Part shown: positions 13,893 to 21,418 of the stretch, one piece after another
Numbering within the stretch: position 1 is the stretch's first letter
How the letters are laid out: each line of letters opens with the position of its first letter
IMG/VR virus record: IMGVR_UViG_3300030333_003297
Coordinates: 1 to 23,221 of that record
Strand: one strand, 5' to 3'
DNA from: a virus
Length of the DNA stretch: 23,221 nucleotides
Translations under genes and position numbers: made by a program
The notes under the pieces: model-generated
Databases searched by the model: none
Seen by the model: the letters and a program-made list of their open reading frames with translations, nothing else
Told to the model about the DNA's origin: nothing

Positions 13893-15275
13893 ATGGCTAA
13901 CACAGTACGAATAAAACGATCCACAGGATCATCAGCACCTACAAGTCTTGCAAATGCTGAGTTAGCTTTTGCTGAAGGCAGTAAAAAACTCTTTATTGGT
14001 ATTGGAACGGGTGGAGCAGGAGGTTCTGCAACAAGTATTGAAGCTATTGGTGGTTCTGGTAGTTTTGCTGATTTGTTTACAAGTAGAACACAAAATACAT
14101 TTTTAGCTGCACCAAGTGGTAGTAACGGTGCTGCTACATTCCGTTCAATTACAGCCTCAGACGTACCTTCGCTTCAGCATACGAAAATCTCTGACTTTGA
14201 TACAGGTGTAAGAACTAATAGATTAGATCAAATGGCTGCACCAACAGGTTCAGTTTCATTAAATAGTCAGACAATAACTAACCTAGCTGACCCTGTAAAT
14301 ACACAAGATGCAGCGACACGTGGTTTCGTTGAGGCTACTGCACAAGGATTAGACGTTAAAGATTCATGTAAAGCAGCAACAACTGGAAACATAACAATAT
14401 CTACTGCGTTAAATAATGGAGACACATTAGATGGTGTTACTCTTGCTACTAATGACAGAGTATTGGTCAAAGACCAAAGTACTTCAAGCGAGAACGGTAT
14501 CTACGTAGTCGGGTCGTCACCAGCTAGAGCAGATGATTTAGCTGCTGGTTCAGATGCAGCAGGAATGTTCACTTTCGTAGAACAGGGAACTGTTAATGCG
14601 GATAACGGCTTCGTCTGTACTAGCAACAAAGGTTCAGCAGTTACAGGTACAAATAATCTAACTTTTGCACAATTCTCTGGTGCTGGTCAGATTACACCTG
14701 GTGATGGTCTTGATAAGTCAGGAAACACTCTTTCTGTAGACCTTAAGGCTAACGGTGGACTTGTTATCGAGTCTACTGAAATTGCTGTTGATCTTGGTGC
14801 TAGTTCTATAACAGGAACTTTAGCTGTAGGTGACGGGGGCACAGGAGCTACTTCTGCCTCAAATGCAAGGTCAAATCTTGGTCTTGTGATTGGCACAGAT
14901 GTTGAACCACACTCGGATAAGCTTACAGAGCTTGCCACGATGGGTCAGACAACAGCTAACTCTTTAGCTGATCTTAGTGCTACTGAAGTACAGATATTAG
15001 ACGGAGCTACATTAACTACTGCTGAGTTGAATATTTTAGATGGAGTTACATCTACCACAGCAGAAATTAATGTTCTTGACGGTATTACATCTACAACCAC
15101 TGAATTAAACATTGTTGATGGAAATACATCTGCCACTTCAACAACACTCGCCACAGCAGATCGTATGGTTATAAATGATAATGGAACGATGAAACAGGTT
15201 GCATTGTCCGACCTGGTTACATTTTTAGAAGATGAATCGACAAGTGGGTTCGATATAGATGGGGGTAGCTATTAG
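13893..15275 (+). CDS. Large tail fibre protein (460 aa)
   Basis: The N-terminal domain (MANTVRIKRSTGSSAP, then ANAELAFAEGSKKLFIGIG) is the attachment-type start shared with the 1316-aa fibre. Around residues 148-265 is a domain with LDVKDSCKAATTGNI, RVLVKDQSTSSENGIYVV and GMFTFVEQGTV, commonly found in phage fibres as a shaft or head domain. LAVGDGGTGATSASNARSNL follows, then a four-unit ILDG repeat near 367-415, and a C-terminal VTFLEDESTSGFDIDGG. It is Thr/Ala/Asp-rich and beta-rich with no enzyme residues. The next fibre gene has its own strong SD 26 bases later. Probably a trimeric side or tip fibre. Confidence 0.75.
   Translation: MANTVRIKRSTGSSAPTSLANAELAFAEGSKKLFIGIGTGGAGGSATSIEAIGGSGSFADLFTSRTQNTFLAAPSGSNGAATFRSITASDVPSLQHTKISDFDTGVRTNRLDQMAAPTGSVSLNSQTITNLADPVNTQDAATRGFVEATAQGLDVKDSCKAATTGNITISTALNNGDTLDGVTLATNDRVLVKDQSTSSENGIYVVGSSPARADDLAAGSDAAGMFTFVEQGTVNADNGFVCTSNKGSAVTGTNNLTFAQFSGAGQITPGDGLDKSGNTLSVDLKANGGLVIESTEIAVDLGASSITGTLAVGDGGTGATSASNARSNLGLVIGTDVEPHSDKLTELATMGQTTANSLADLSATEVQILDGATLTTAELNILDGVTSTTAEINVLDGITSTTTELNIVDGNTSATSTTLATADRMVINDNGTMKQVALSDLVTFLEDESTSGFDIDGGSY
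14992..15135 (+). repeat. Four ILDG-type 13-residue repeats
   Basis: Four consecutive units begin QILDGATLTTAEL, NILDGVTSTTAEI, NVLDGITSTTTEL and NIVDGNTSATST, about 39 bases each. The unit (hydrophobic-hydrophobic-DG-x-T-x-TT-E-hydrophobic-N) is typical of beta-helical or beta-spiral fibre shafts, and copy number can vary between relatives. The DNA copies differ at many third positions, so exact repeat recombination is limited. Confidence 0.75.
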
Positions 15276-15286
15276 AAACTAATCAT

Positions 15287-15296
15287 TAGGAGGTAA
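15287..15296 (+). promoter_or_regulatory. Extended Shine-Dalgarno of the 1316-aa fibre
   Basis: TAGGAGGTAA lies with GGAGG ending seven bases before ATG 15301 and is the most complete SD in front of any gene here. It follows a small inverted repeat, ATTAG (15271-15275) and CTAAT (15279-15283). This suggests the giant fibre is initiated independently and efficiently, unlike the coupled tail genes upstream. Confidence 0.6.
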
Positions 15297-15300
15297 GCCA

Positions 15301-18300
15301 ATGTCTAACACAATTAAACTTAAAAGAGGAAGTGGTAGCGATCCAAGTGCTTCTGATTTAGTTGTAGGCGAATTAGCGATAAGAACAGATTTAGGAAAAA
15401 TATTTACTAAAAAAGATAATGGAAACGTAGCAGAAATATCAGGTGGTGGCGGTATTGATGACGGAGACAAGGGAGATATAACAGTTAGCAATAGTGGCGA
15501 TACATGGACTATTGATAATGGAGTTGTTAATGGTCCTAAAATAGCTAGTGGCTCTATAAGCAATGCAAAATTAGCTACTGCTAGTGTTTCTTCCACCAAT
15601 ATTATTGACGGAACTATCGTAAATGCTGATATAAACGCAAGTGCAGCTATAAATGTCAGTAAGCTATCAGGTGTAATGCCATCAGGTGGTGGTATTTTTA
15701 CAGGAGATGTTACTTTTGATGGTGAAACTGCTGGAAGAGATATAGTTTTTGACAGGTCAGACAATGCCCTTGAATTTGCTGACAATGCTCAAGCTAAATT
15801 TGGATCAAGTCGTTTAAGTATTCGATTCAATGGTAGTGAATCAATTATAGAAGATAGTAGTGACTTATATATATTGGGAGATCCAATACAACTTCGTAGA
15901 CCAAATGGTGACAAGTATGTGCAATGTATTGCTAGTAACGCTGTAAAACTTTTTTTTAATGGGAACGAAAAATTTGCAACTACAAATACAGGCATTGATA
16001 TTACAGGAAATATTGTTGTATCAGGAACAGTAGACGGAGTTGATATTGCTGCAAGAAATACATTATTTGGTGGATTGACTTCTAGCTCTGGTGTATTAAC
16101 TAACGGAGTAACAGCAACGACCCAATCAGCAGGAGATAACACTACTAAAGTTGCTACAACCGCATTTGTTTCTACAGCAGTATCTAATATTGTTGATTCT
16201 GCTCCTAGTGCATTAAATACTCTAAATGAACTTGCAGCAGCTTTAGGAGATGATGCAAACTTCTCAACAACTGTCACTAACTCAATAGGAACAAAAATGC
16301 CTTTGGCTGGTGGTCAGTTTACAGGTAATATTACTTTTTCTGGAAGTCAAACTGTTGATGGAAGAGATTTATCTGTAGATGGTGCAAAATTAGACACCAT
16401 TGAGAGTAATGCCACCGCAGATCAGACAGCCTCAGAAATTTTAACACTTATAAAAACTGTTGATGGAGCAGGTAGTGGGCTTGATGCTGACACACTAGAC
16501 GGTATAAGTTCTGCAAGTTTTGTAAGATCAGATGCTAATGATACATCTAGTGGCACTATTGCCTTTGGTGTAGGTGGTTTAGACCCAGACTCATTTTCAA
16601 GCCATAGTGGTGGTTTTGGAGGTATTAGTGATGGAAGTGGTTGGGCTGCTAGAGGTGTTTTTGTTCATGGTGGTGGTACAGGTGACGCAGCAGCAATGGC
16701 TCATAATGGAGGTGCTTTATATTTTGGTATCCAAGATGGTGCTAATGCAAACAGCATGGAGACTTGGTTACAGGTTACACCCGGCACAAGAGTTATAAAT
16801 TTCTCAACTGATAATAATGCTACTAATGTTCAAATTGGCGGCAACAAGATATTCCATGCAGGGAATGACGGCTCTGGCTCTGGCCTTGATGCTGACTTAC
16901 TAGATGGTGTACAAGGCTCAAGTTATGTAAGGTCAGACGCAGATGATACTTTAAATGGTCAATATACAATTTCTGATTCTGCTGATGAGAAATTAATATT
17001 AGCTGGCTCGGCCAGCCCTTACATAAGATTCCAAGAAGGCACAACTAATAAAGCCTACATTCAATGGAACTCAAGTGGGTTTTTAGAATTAGCAAACTCG
17101 GAAACTGGTGAATCTATAAGAATAGATAACGGAGTACATGGATTAAAATTTTTTGAGGGTGGTAATGTAAGGACTGTATTTCATACTGGTAACTTAGCAG
17201 AAGGTGATGGAGGATTAACTACCAATAATTTTACAGACGCAGATCATAGTAAGTTAAACGGAATTGAATCTGGAGCAACAGCAGATCAGACAGCAAGCGA
17301 AATACTTACACTTATTAAAACGGTAGACGGTGCAGGTTCTGGCCTAGACGCTGATCTATTAGATGGTACAAGTTCTGCGGATTTTTATAGAGAAGTTTCT
17401 AATGCGTCAGCAACAGTTGGCCCTGGTTGGGTTACAGTTGCAGAAAATACAAGCGGTAGAAGGCATGGTGAAATTTTTGTTAGTGACTCAGATAGTGGAG
17501 ATCATGCTTTTATAAGAATTGATTGGCTGCGATCTTATAATGATAGTGTTTTTACTGTTATAAATTGTGGTGGTCATCAAAATAGAATTACAGGAGTAAG
17601 AGTTTTAAGAGATAGTGATATTACTTATGGAAATAAAAAATTACAGGTATATGTAACAGTTAGCTCTACTTACAGAGTTGCTATAAAACAGATACAAAAT
17701 CAATCTAATTGGACAAGTCATACTGTTGTAACACCTGTTGTCCAGGCTTCTATTTCTGGATATTCAGTTCAAGGTTCAGCATTAGAAAGTTTAGATACTT
17801 ATGCTTTTTCAAATAATCAAGGAATACAAGCAGGTTCTGGTGGTATAAAATCACTTGGAAATGTAGATATTACAGGAAATATTACTGTCTCAGGAACAGT
17901 AGATGGTCGTGACGTAGCAACAGATGGCTCAAAACTTGATGGAATTGCAGCTGGTGCGACTAATGTAACTAATACGAACCAGTTAACTAATGGAGCAGGG
18001 TTTTTAACCTCTGTCTCAAGTACTGGAAACCTAGCTAATGACGTAGTTACTTTTGGAAAAATACAGAATATATCTGCTGGAAGAATGTTAGGTAATATTA
18101 CTGGTGGTGTTGGAGATATGGCTGAATTGACAGCAGCTAATGTTCGTTCTTTTATTAATGTAGAAAATGGTGCTACAGCCGATCAATCCGCTTCAGAAAT
18201 TTTAACTCTTATAAAAACTGTAGATGGGGCAGGGTCAGGCTTAGATGCTGATACTGTTGATGGTATATCTTCTGGTAGCTTTTTAAGGTCTGACGCAAAC

Positions 18301-19251
18301 GATACTGCTACAGGAACTTTAACTGTCAGAGATATTTTATTTAGTTCTAATTATCATTTACAGAGATCAAATCATCACTCAGGACATTTAGAAGGTAGTT
18401 ATAACAACATAGGTGCAAACGATACAAGATCAAACCCAATTTACTCCATTGGTTCAAGCTACAACCCTGACTCAACTTCTTTAAGCAATTTTTATGGGAT
18501 TGGTTATACACATACAAATGCTTCATTTATTAATTTTACAGGTGCTTCTGCTTGGGGCTTATATGTTGCTGCTGATGGAGATGCAAGAGTTTGGCTTGGA
18601 GGAAGTAATGGAGTTATAAGTTCAACAGGTCAACATTACGTTGGCTCAAATGTTGTTTGGAACGCTGGTAACGATGGTAGCGGATCAGGGCTAGATTCAG
18701 ATTTATTAGATGGGGTACAAGGTTCAAGTTATTTAAGATCAGATGCAAACGATACTTGTTCTGGAGAAATTACTTTTTCTGGTGGTGCTGGTGCTATTAG
18801 TGTTGCTGCTGCTTCTGATATTCGTTTTACAGACTCTAGTAATACATGGACAGGAAGTGTACCTAAAATACAACATTATGCTAATACACTTTATATTGTT
18901 GGAGGAACAGGTGGCATAAGATTTAGAGAAGCTGGTACAGATAGATGGGATATAAATGGTGATGGTCATTTTGTACCAAGAACAGATAGCACTTATAATA
19001 TTGGTTCTAATTCAATTAGAGTTGCTAATGGATATTTTGATACATTATATGGAGATGGATCAAACCTTACAGGCATATCAGCTGGTGCTACAGGTGGAGG
19101 ATCTGACGAAGTATTCTATGAGAATGACCAAACTGTAACTACGAACTATACTATAACTAATGGCAAGAACGCTATGGCTGCTGGTCCTATAACAATAAAC
19201 AGTGGTGTTACTGTTACTGTAGGGTCAGGCGAAACTCTTACTATCGTTTAA
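15301..19251 (+). CDS. Giant tail fibre protein (1316 aa)
   Basis: The largest protein in the window. It opens with MSNTIKLKRGSGSDPSAS and VVGELAIRTDLGKIF, the same type of attachment domain as the 460-aa fibre. Low-complexity beta-rich segments follow (INVSKLSGVMPSGG, RSDNALEFADNAQAKFGSS, TQSAGDNTTKVATTAFVSTAV). Five units of GLDAD--DG------RSDANDT begin near residues 390, 523, 678, 976 and 1125, three of them preceded by SEILTLIKTVDGAG. Between them lie non-repetitive domains that may be receptor-binding or intramolecular heads, and the protein ends with the 46-residue cassette. Likely the main host-range fibre. There is no depolymerase triad that I can identify. Strong SD at 15287. Confidence 0.8.
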   Translation: MSNTIKLKRGSGSDPSASDLVVGELAIRTDLGKIFTKKDNGNVAEISGGGGIDDGDKGDITVSNSGDTWTIDNGVVNGPKIASGSISNAKLATASVSSTNIIDGTIVNADINASAAINVSKLSGVMPSGGGIFTGDVTFDGETAGRDIVFDRSDNALEFADNAQAKFGSSRLSIRFNGSESIIEDSSDLYILGDPIQLRRPNGDKYVQCIASNAVKLFFNGNEKFATTNTGIDITGNIVVSGTVDGVDIAARNTLFGGLTSSSGVLTNGVTATTQSAGDNTTKVATTAFVSTAVSNIVDSAPSALNTLNELAAALGDDANFSTTVTNSIGTKMPLAGGQFTGNITFSGSQTVDGRDLSVDGAKLDTIESNATADQTASEILTLIKTVDGAGSGLDADTLDGISSASFVRSDANDTSSGTIAFGVGGLDPDSFSSHSGGFGGISDGSGWAARGVFVHGGGTGDAAAMAHNGGALYFGIQDGANANSMETWLQVTPGTRVINFSTDNNATNVQIGGNKIFHAGNDGSGSGLDADLLDGVQGSSYVRSDADDTLNGQYTISDSADEKLILAGSASPYIRFQEGTTNKAYIQWNSSGFLELANSETGESIRIDNGVHGLKFFEGGNVRTVFHTGNLAEGDGGLTTNNFTDADHSKLNGIESGATADQTASEILTLIKTVDGAGSGLDADLLDGTSSADFYREVSNASATVGPGWVTVAENTSGRRHGEIFVSDSDSGDHAFIRIDWLRSYNDSVFTVINCGGHQNRITGVRVLRDSDITYGNKKLQVYVTVSSTYRVAIKQIQNQSNWTSHTVVTPVVQASISGYSVQGSALESLDTYAFSNNQGIQAGSGGIKSLGNVDITGNITVSGTVDGRDVATDGSKLDGIAAGATNVTNTNQLTNGAGFLTSVSSTGNLANDVVTFGKIQNISAGRMLGNITGGVGDMAELTAANVRSFINVENGATADQSASEILTLIKTVDGAGSGLDADTVDGISSGSFLRSDANDTATGTLTVRDILFSSNYHLQRSNHHSGHLEGSYNNIGANDTRSNPIYSIGSSYNPDSTSLSNFYGIGYTHTNASFINFTGASAWGLYVAADGDARVWLGGSNGVISSTGQHYVGSNVVWNAGNDGSGSGLDSDLLDGVQGSSYLRSDANDTCSGEITFSGGAGAISVAAASDIRFTDSSNTWTGSVPKIQHYANTLYIVGGTGGIRFREAGTDRWDINGDGHFVPRTDSTYNIGSNSIRVANGYFDTLYGDGSNLTGISAGATGGGSDEVFYENDQTVTTNYTITNGKNAMAAGPITINSGVTVTVGSGETLTIV
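16428..18765 (+). repeat. Five dispersed GLDAD-type repeat units in the giant fibre
   Basis: Units of roughly 30-45 residues start near 16428, 16862, 17285, 18186 and 18670. The first, third and fourth carry SEILTLIKTVDGAGSGLDAD; the second and fifth carry NDGSGSGLD-DLLDGVQGSSY instead. The residues repeat far better than the bases: the same Leu, Gly, Ser and Asp are spelled with different codons in different units. The units sit between unrelated domains and look like hinges or shaft joints. Confidence 0.75.
19111..19251 (+). repeat. C-terminal fibre cassette, copy 2
   Basis: This encodes the last 46 residues plus stop of the 1316-aa fibre and is the same length as copy 1 at 11071-11211. 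It starts VFYENDQTVTTNYTIT and ends SGVTVTVGSGETLTIV. The cassette form ENDQTVT-NYTI--GKNAM-AGPITI--GVTVTV is widespread on marine phage structural proteins as far as I recall, and probably forms a terminal beta-roll or cap. Confidence 0.8.
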
Positions 19252-19253
19252 TT

Positions 19254-19487
19254 ATGAAAACAATTATTGAAAAACAAATTCTTGAATGGAAAGAAGAACT
19301 TAAAGTTCACAAAGAAAGATTAGAACAAGCTAAAGCTGTTACTGAACAAGAGACAAGATTTGTTGCTATGGTTGAGGGCGGGATACAGGCACAGGAGATG
19401 TTGTTGAAAAAGATCGAGTCAGCAGACCAGCCAACAGGTATAGCGGAGCTAGACCAACAATCAGAAAAAGCACCATCAAAGAAATAG
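19254..19487 (+). CDS. Small coiled-coil protein
   Basis: A 77-aa protein two bases after the fibre stop (ATTATG context). Residues about 1-58 are almost entirely charged helix with heptad spacing (IIEKQILEWKEELKVHKERL, then AKAVTEQETRFVAMVEGGIQ), and the C-terminus is polar and disordered (QQSEKAPSKK). No signal, membrane segment or catalytic motif. Small coiled coils of this kind follow fibre genes in some cyanophages. It could be an assembly factor or partner of the membrane protein encoded next; the frame of that protein is open back into this gene, raising the possibility of a fused product. Function unknown. Confidence 0.6.
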   Translation: MKTIIEKQILEWKEELKVHKERLEQAKAVTEQETRFVAMVEGGIQAQEMLLKKIESADQPTGIAELDQQSEKAPSKK

Positions 19488-19519
19488 GTGCTAAAGCCTT
19501 TATTAATGCTTCTTTTATC

Positions 19520-19738
19520 ATGTTTCAAAAAATCGCTAATGTTTTGAGTATCATCTCATTTGTAATGGTAGCCTCCATGAGTGGTGGAGCGTACTTTGGT
19601 TACAAGTATGTAACTTCAGAACAATTCCAAGCAAAAATGATGAATAAAATTCTTGGTAACGTACAAGGTATGATGCCAAAAATATTAGATAATGGTTTAC
19701 CTCAAATGACAGGTCCATCAATGCCGATAATAAAATGA
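19520..19738 (+). CDS. Small single-helix membrane protein
   Basis: A 72-aa protein from ATG 19520. Residues about 6-28 (ANVLSIISFVMVASMSGGAYFG) form one transmembrane helix, followed by KYVTSEQFQAKMMNKILGNV and a Pro/Met-rich end. No SD precedes this ATG. The frame stays open upstream, and the segment just before it (KEIGAKAFINASFIMF) reads like real amphipathic protein, so translation may begin earlier at a non-ATG codon or by a shift from the coiled-coil gene. The stop TGA is embedded in ATGAATGAATG, which provides the start of the next gene. Holin-like size, but one helix and no charge pattern that settles it. Confidence 0.6.
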   Translation: MFQKIANVLSIISFVMVASMSGGAYFGYKYVTSEQFQAKMMNKILGNVQGMMPKILDNGLPQMTGPSMPIIK

Positions 19739-19742
19739 ATGA

Positions 19743-20372
19743 ATGGAAATACCTAATATCAGTATTCCTGAAATTTATATACCAAACGTTCCAGAGCCTT
19801 ATAATCCTCATTATTTACAAATAGCAAAGCCACCTGATATTAATGTTCCTGGTTGCACCTATCAACATCGTGATATAAAAAATACTGGTAATCGTAATTT
19901 ATTATTAGAAGATCCAAATGGTGTATTTACAACGTGTGATTTTCCGTTTCCTAGTTTTGTACCTCTTGACTATACACCTGAGAATATGGTCATTACAGAA
20001 GAACCACTTGTTGATAATGAACCACCGCCCTTACCAGAAACAAAGCAGCCAAAAATTCCTCCACCACCTGACCCTCCCCCACCAGATTTTGCTCCTTGCC
20101 CTGGTAAAAACGATCAACGAGTAGGAGACTTTCGTAACGAAAAGAAACTGGAACGTGTTATCGGACATGAAAGAGGGCAAGATGGTAGTGAATGTATAAC
20201 TCTCTATGAAACAGTTGAGTGGAAAGATCAGTACATACCTTCTGCCCCTCAGTTTGTTGGGGTATTTAGTTTGGCTTTGGTTGGTGCATCTGCTCCCCTT
20301 GTTTTACAACTTGTACGACCAATCGTTAAACAAGTCGTGACAAAGTTGACCAAAAAGAAAAAAGACAAGTAA
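19743..20372 (+). CDS. Proline-rich protein with C-terminal membrane anchor
   Basis: A 209-aa protein. The N-terminal two thirds are rich in Pro, Ile and Asn (IPNISIPEIYIPNVPEPYNP) with a proline tract near 94-117 that includes PPPPDPPPPDF. Four cysteines (in VPGCTY, TTCDF, APCPG and SECIT) could form two disulphides if the domain is outside the cytoplasm. Residues about 170-193 (FVGVFSLALVGASAPLVLQL) form one membrane helix followed by a Lys-rich tail, suggesting an N-out, C-in anchor. I recall similar proteins in cyanophages without assigned function. Candidate roles are envelope interaction, superinfection exclusion or lysis control; none is proven. It is the last plus-strand gene before the convergent operon. 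Confidence 0.6.
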   Translation: MEIPNISIPEIYIPNVPEPYNPHYLQIAKPPDINVPGCTYQHRDIKNTGNRNLLLEDPNGVFTTCDFPFPSFVPLDYTPENMVITEEPLVDNEPPPLPETKQPKIPPPPDPPPPDFAPCPGKNDQRVGDFRNEKKLERVIGHERGQDGSECITLYETVEWKDQYIPSAPQFVGVFSLALVGASAPLVLQLVRPIVKQVVTKLTKKKKDK

Positions 20373-20383
20373 AATAGTAATTC

Positions 20384-20415
20384 GTAGATGAGTTTAATAC
20401 CCGTGACTTATCTAC
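20384..20415. terminator. Inverted repeat between convergent genes
   Basis: GTAGATGAGT (20384-20393) and ACTTATCTAC (20406-20415) pair over ten positions with one G-U, around a 12-base loop. The element sits 11 bases after the proline-rich gene and overlaps the stop of the minus-strand gene. Position fits a two-way terminator, but there is no clean T-tract on either side and the loop is large, so it may only be a weak terminator or 3'-end stabiliser. Confidence 0.35.
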
Positions 20416-20999
20416 TGTAATTTGTGGGTATGTGGAATAACTTGATTAGGGGGAATGTTAACAATAATATCTTCACAGGTAACAGCACTAGGAGTATTAG
20501 GTTTAAAAGTAACACCTAATTTCGCCTGTTTTGCACACATCTCCAAACGATAGAGGCTGATTTCCATTTTAGTTTTCTTTATTAGTAACATCTGAGCATC
20601 TATATTTACTTGAGTAGCTTTGTGGCAAAGGTCTGGTGACTTTCCCAACGGTATGTTTAGTTGAGCCGAGATACCATAATTTAAATTAAAATTATCTTTT
20701 TCAAATCTAGGTATTTCTGAATAGTATTTAATCTCACCAGTATCTTCGTCATAGATGGGTGTTCTCGTAACGTATTCTTTGGGTCGTGCGAAAGACCAAC
20801 TATCGGTTACATAAGGTGTAATTGTAAGGCTAGGCGAAGCACACACTATGCCCTGACTCATTCTGTAAGATGGCATAGCTGATGGAGTTATCATCGTTGC
20901 ATTATTATTTACAACACCTTGAGCATTTGAAGAAGGAGAAGCTACTGTAGTGTTAGCCAAAACCCTTGCAGGGCAAAGGATTATAGCTATTGTCCAAAT
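20412..20999 (-). CDS. Secreted cysteine-containing protein, non-standard start
   Basis: The last gene of the minus-strand operon, about 195 aa if read from ATT at 20999-20997. The reading frame begins IWTIAIILCPARVLANTTVA, a hydrophobic core and VLA cleavage site like a Sec signal peptide, but no in-frame ATG, GTG or TTG lies in a position to start it. The next upstream ATG (21158) runs through sequence antisense-like in composition and out of frame within gene 20987-21418. ATT 20999, or ATA 20990 overlapping the upstream TAG, are the candidate starts. The mature part has five cysteines, a YYSEIPRFEKDNFNLNYGIS segment and helices around QVNIDAQMLLIKKTKMEISL. Related proteins occur in cyanophages as far as I recall. 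Function unknown; a periplasmic or surface location is inferred. Confidence 0.6.
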   Translation of the reverse strand: MWTIAIILCPARVLANTTVASPSSNAQGVVNNNATMITPSAMPSYRMSQGIVCASPSLTITPYVTDSWSFARPKEYVTRTPIYDEDTGEIKYYSEIPRFEKDNFNLNYGISAQLNIPLGKSPDLCHKATQVNIDAQMLLIKKTKMEISLYRLEMCAKQAKLGVTFKPNTPSAVTCEDIIVNIPPNQVIPHTHKLQ

Positions 21000-21418
21000 G
21001 TAGTTGTAGTTTCTGTTGTGGTGCTTGTAGTTATTTGACGAGTTATGGAAGTTACTGTGTCTAATCCTGGAGTAATTAGCGTTTCTTGTAGAGAGAAGGC
21101 TGCTCCATCGTTTGATATTGACCAGCGAGGTATAGCTTCTAAGTTTGGTGAAGTCCAATTAAAATTTACTCCTCCAACTGTTTGTTCATTCGTAGTCGTA
21201 GGAGTAGGGTTGATATATCCTGTTTCAGATTCGATATTGTGTCCTGATGCTGAGTATGAGTATCCTGTGCGATATTGATGGCTCGTGATTGTTTCATTAA
21301 TTATTGATTCAGATGTACTTGAAGTTGTGCTCGACCCTGTACGAAATTGTGGCACAATAGGCACAGCAAGGGTTCTTACTGGTAATACTAATAAAACTAG
21401 CAGCCAAAGTCTAGTCAA
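20987..21418 (-). CDS. Secreted Thr/Ser-rich protein (143 aa)
   Basis: I start it at TTG 21418-21416, which overlaps the end of the upstream gene (ATTGACTAG), because this gives a compact signal peptide TRLWLLVLLVLPVRTLA with cleavage before VPIVPQF; longer in-frame starts only add upstream coding sequence. The mature protein is rich in Ser and Thr, with YSYSASGHNI near residues 53-62, VGGVNFNW and DGAAFSLQETLITPG, and a low-complexity tail ITTSTTTETTTTF. It has no mature cysteine and no membrane segment. It resembles the 171-aa protein upstream in motif order, suggesting paralogy. Translation is probably coupled to that gene. Likely periplasmic or cell-surface; function unknown. Confidence 0.6.
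   Translation of the reverse strand: MTRLWLLVLLVLPVRTLAVPIVPQFRTGSSTTSSTSESIINETITSHQYRTGYSYSASGHNIESETGYINPTPTTTNEQTVGGVNFNWTSPNLEAIPRWSISNDGAAFSLQETLITPGLDTVTSITRQITTSTTTETTTTFGQ

Noticed and set aside
14992-15135. Possible CRISPR-like repeat array
   Set aside because: Units are in-frame protein repeats with no spacers and degenerate DNA; a fibre shaft explains them.
15271-15283. ATTAG-AAA-CTAAT as a terminator
   Set aside because: Only five AT-rich pairs, no T-tract, and the SD of the next gene follows directly.
15279-16277. Two long minus-strand open frames (168 and 162 aa) opposite the giant fibre
   Set aside because: Their hydrophobic Ser/Pro/Val-rich sequence is the complement of the repetitive Asp/Gly/Thr fibre coding; no SD and no family likeness.
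13893-19251. Diversity-generating retroelement target in the fibre genes
   Set aside because: No reverse transcriptase and no near-identical template/variable repeat pair with A-specific differences; fibre repeats differ mainly at synonymous sites.
20412-21158. Upstream ATG 21158 as start of the last minus-strand gene
   Set aside because: The extra residues (Asn/Ser/His-rich) read the upstream gene in a shifted frame and would bury the signal peptide.
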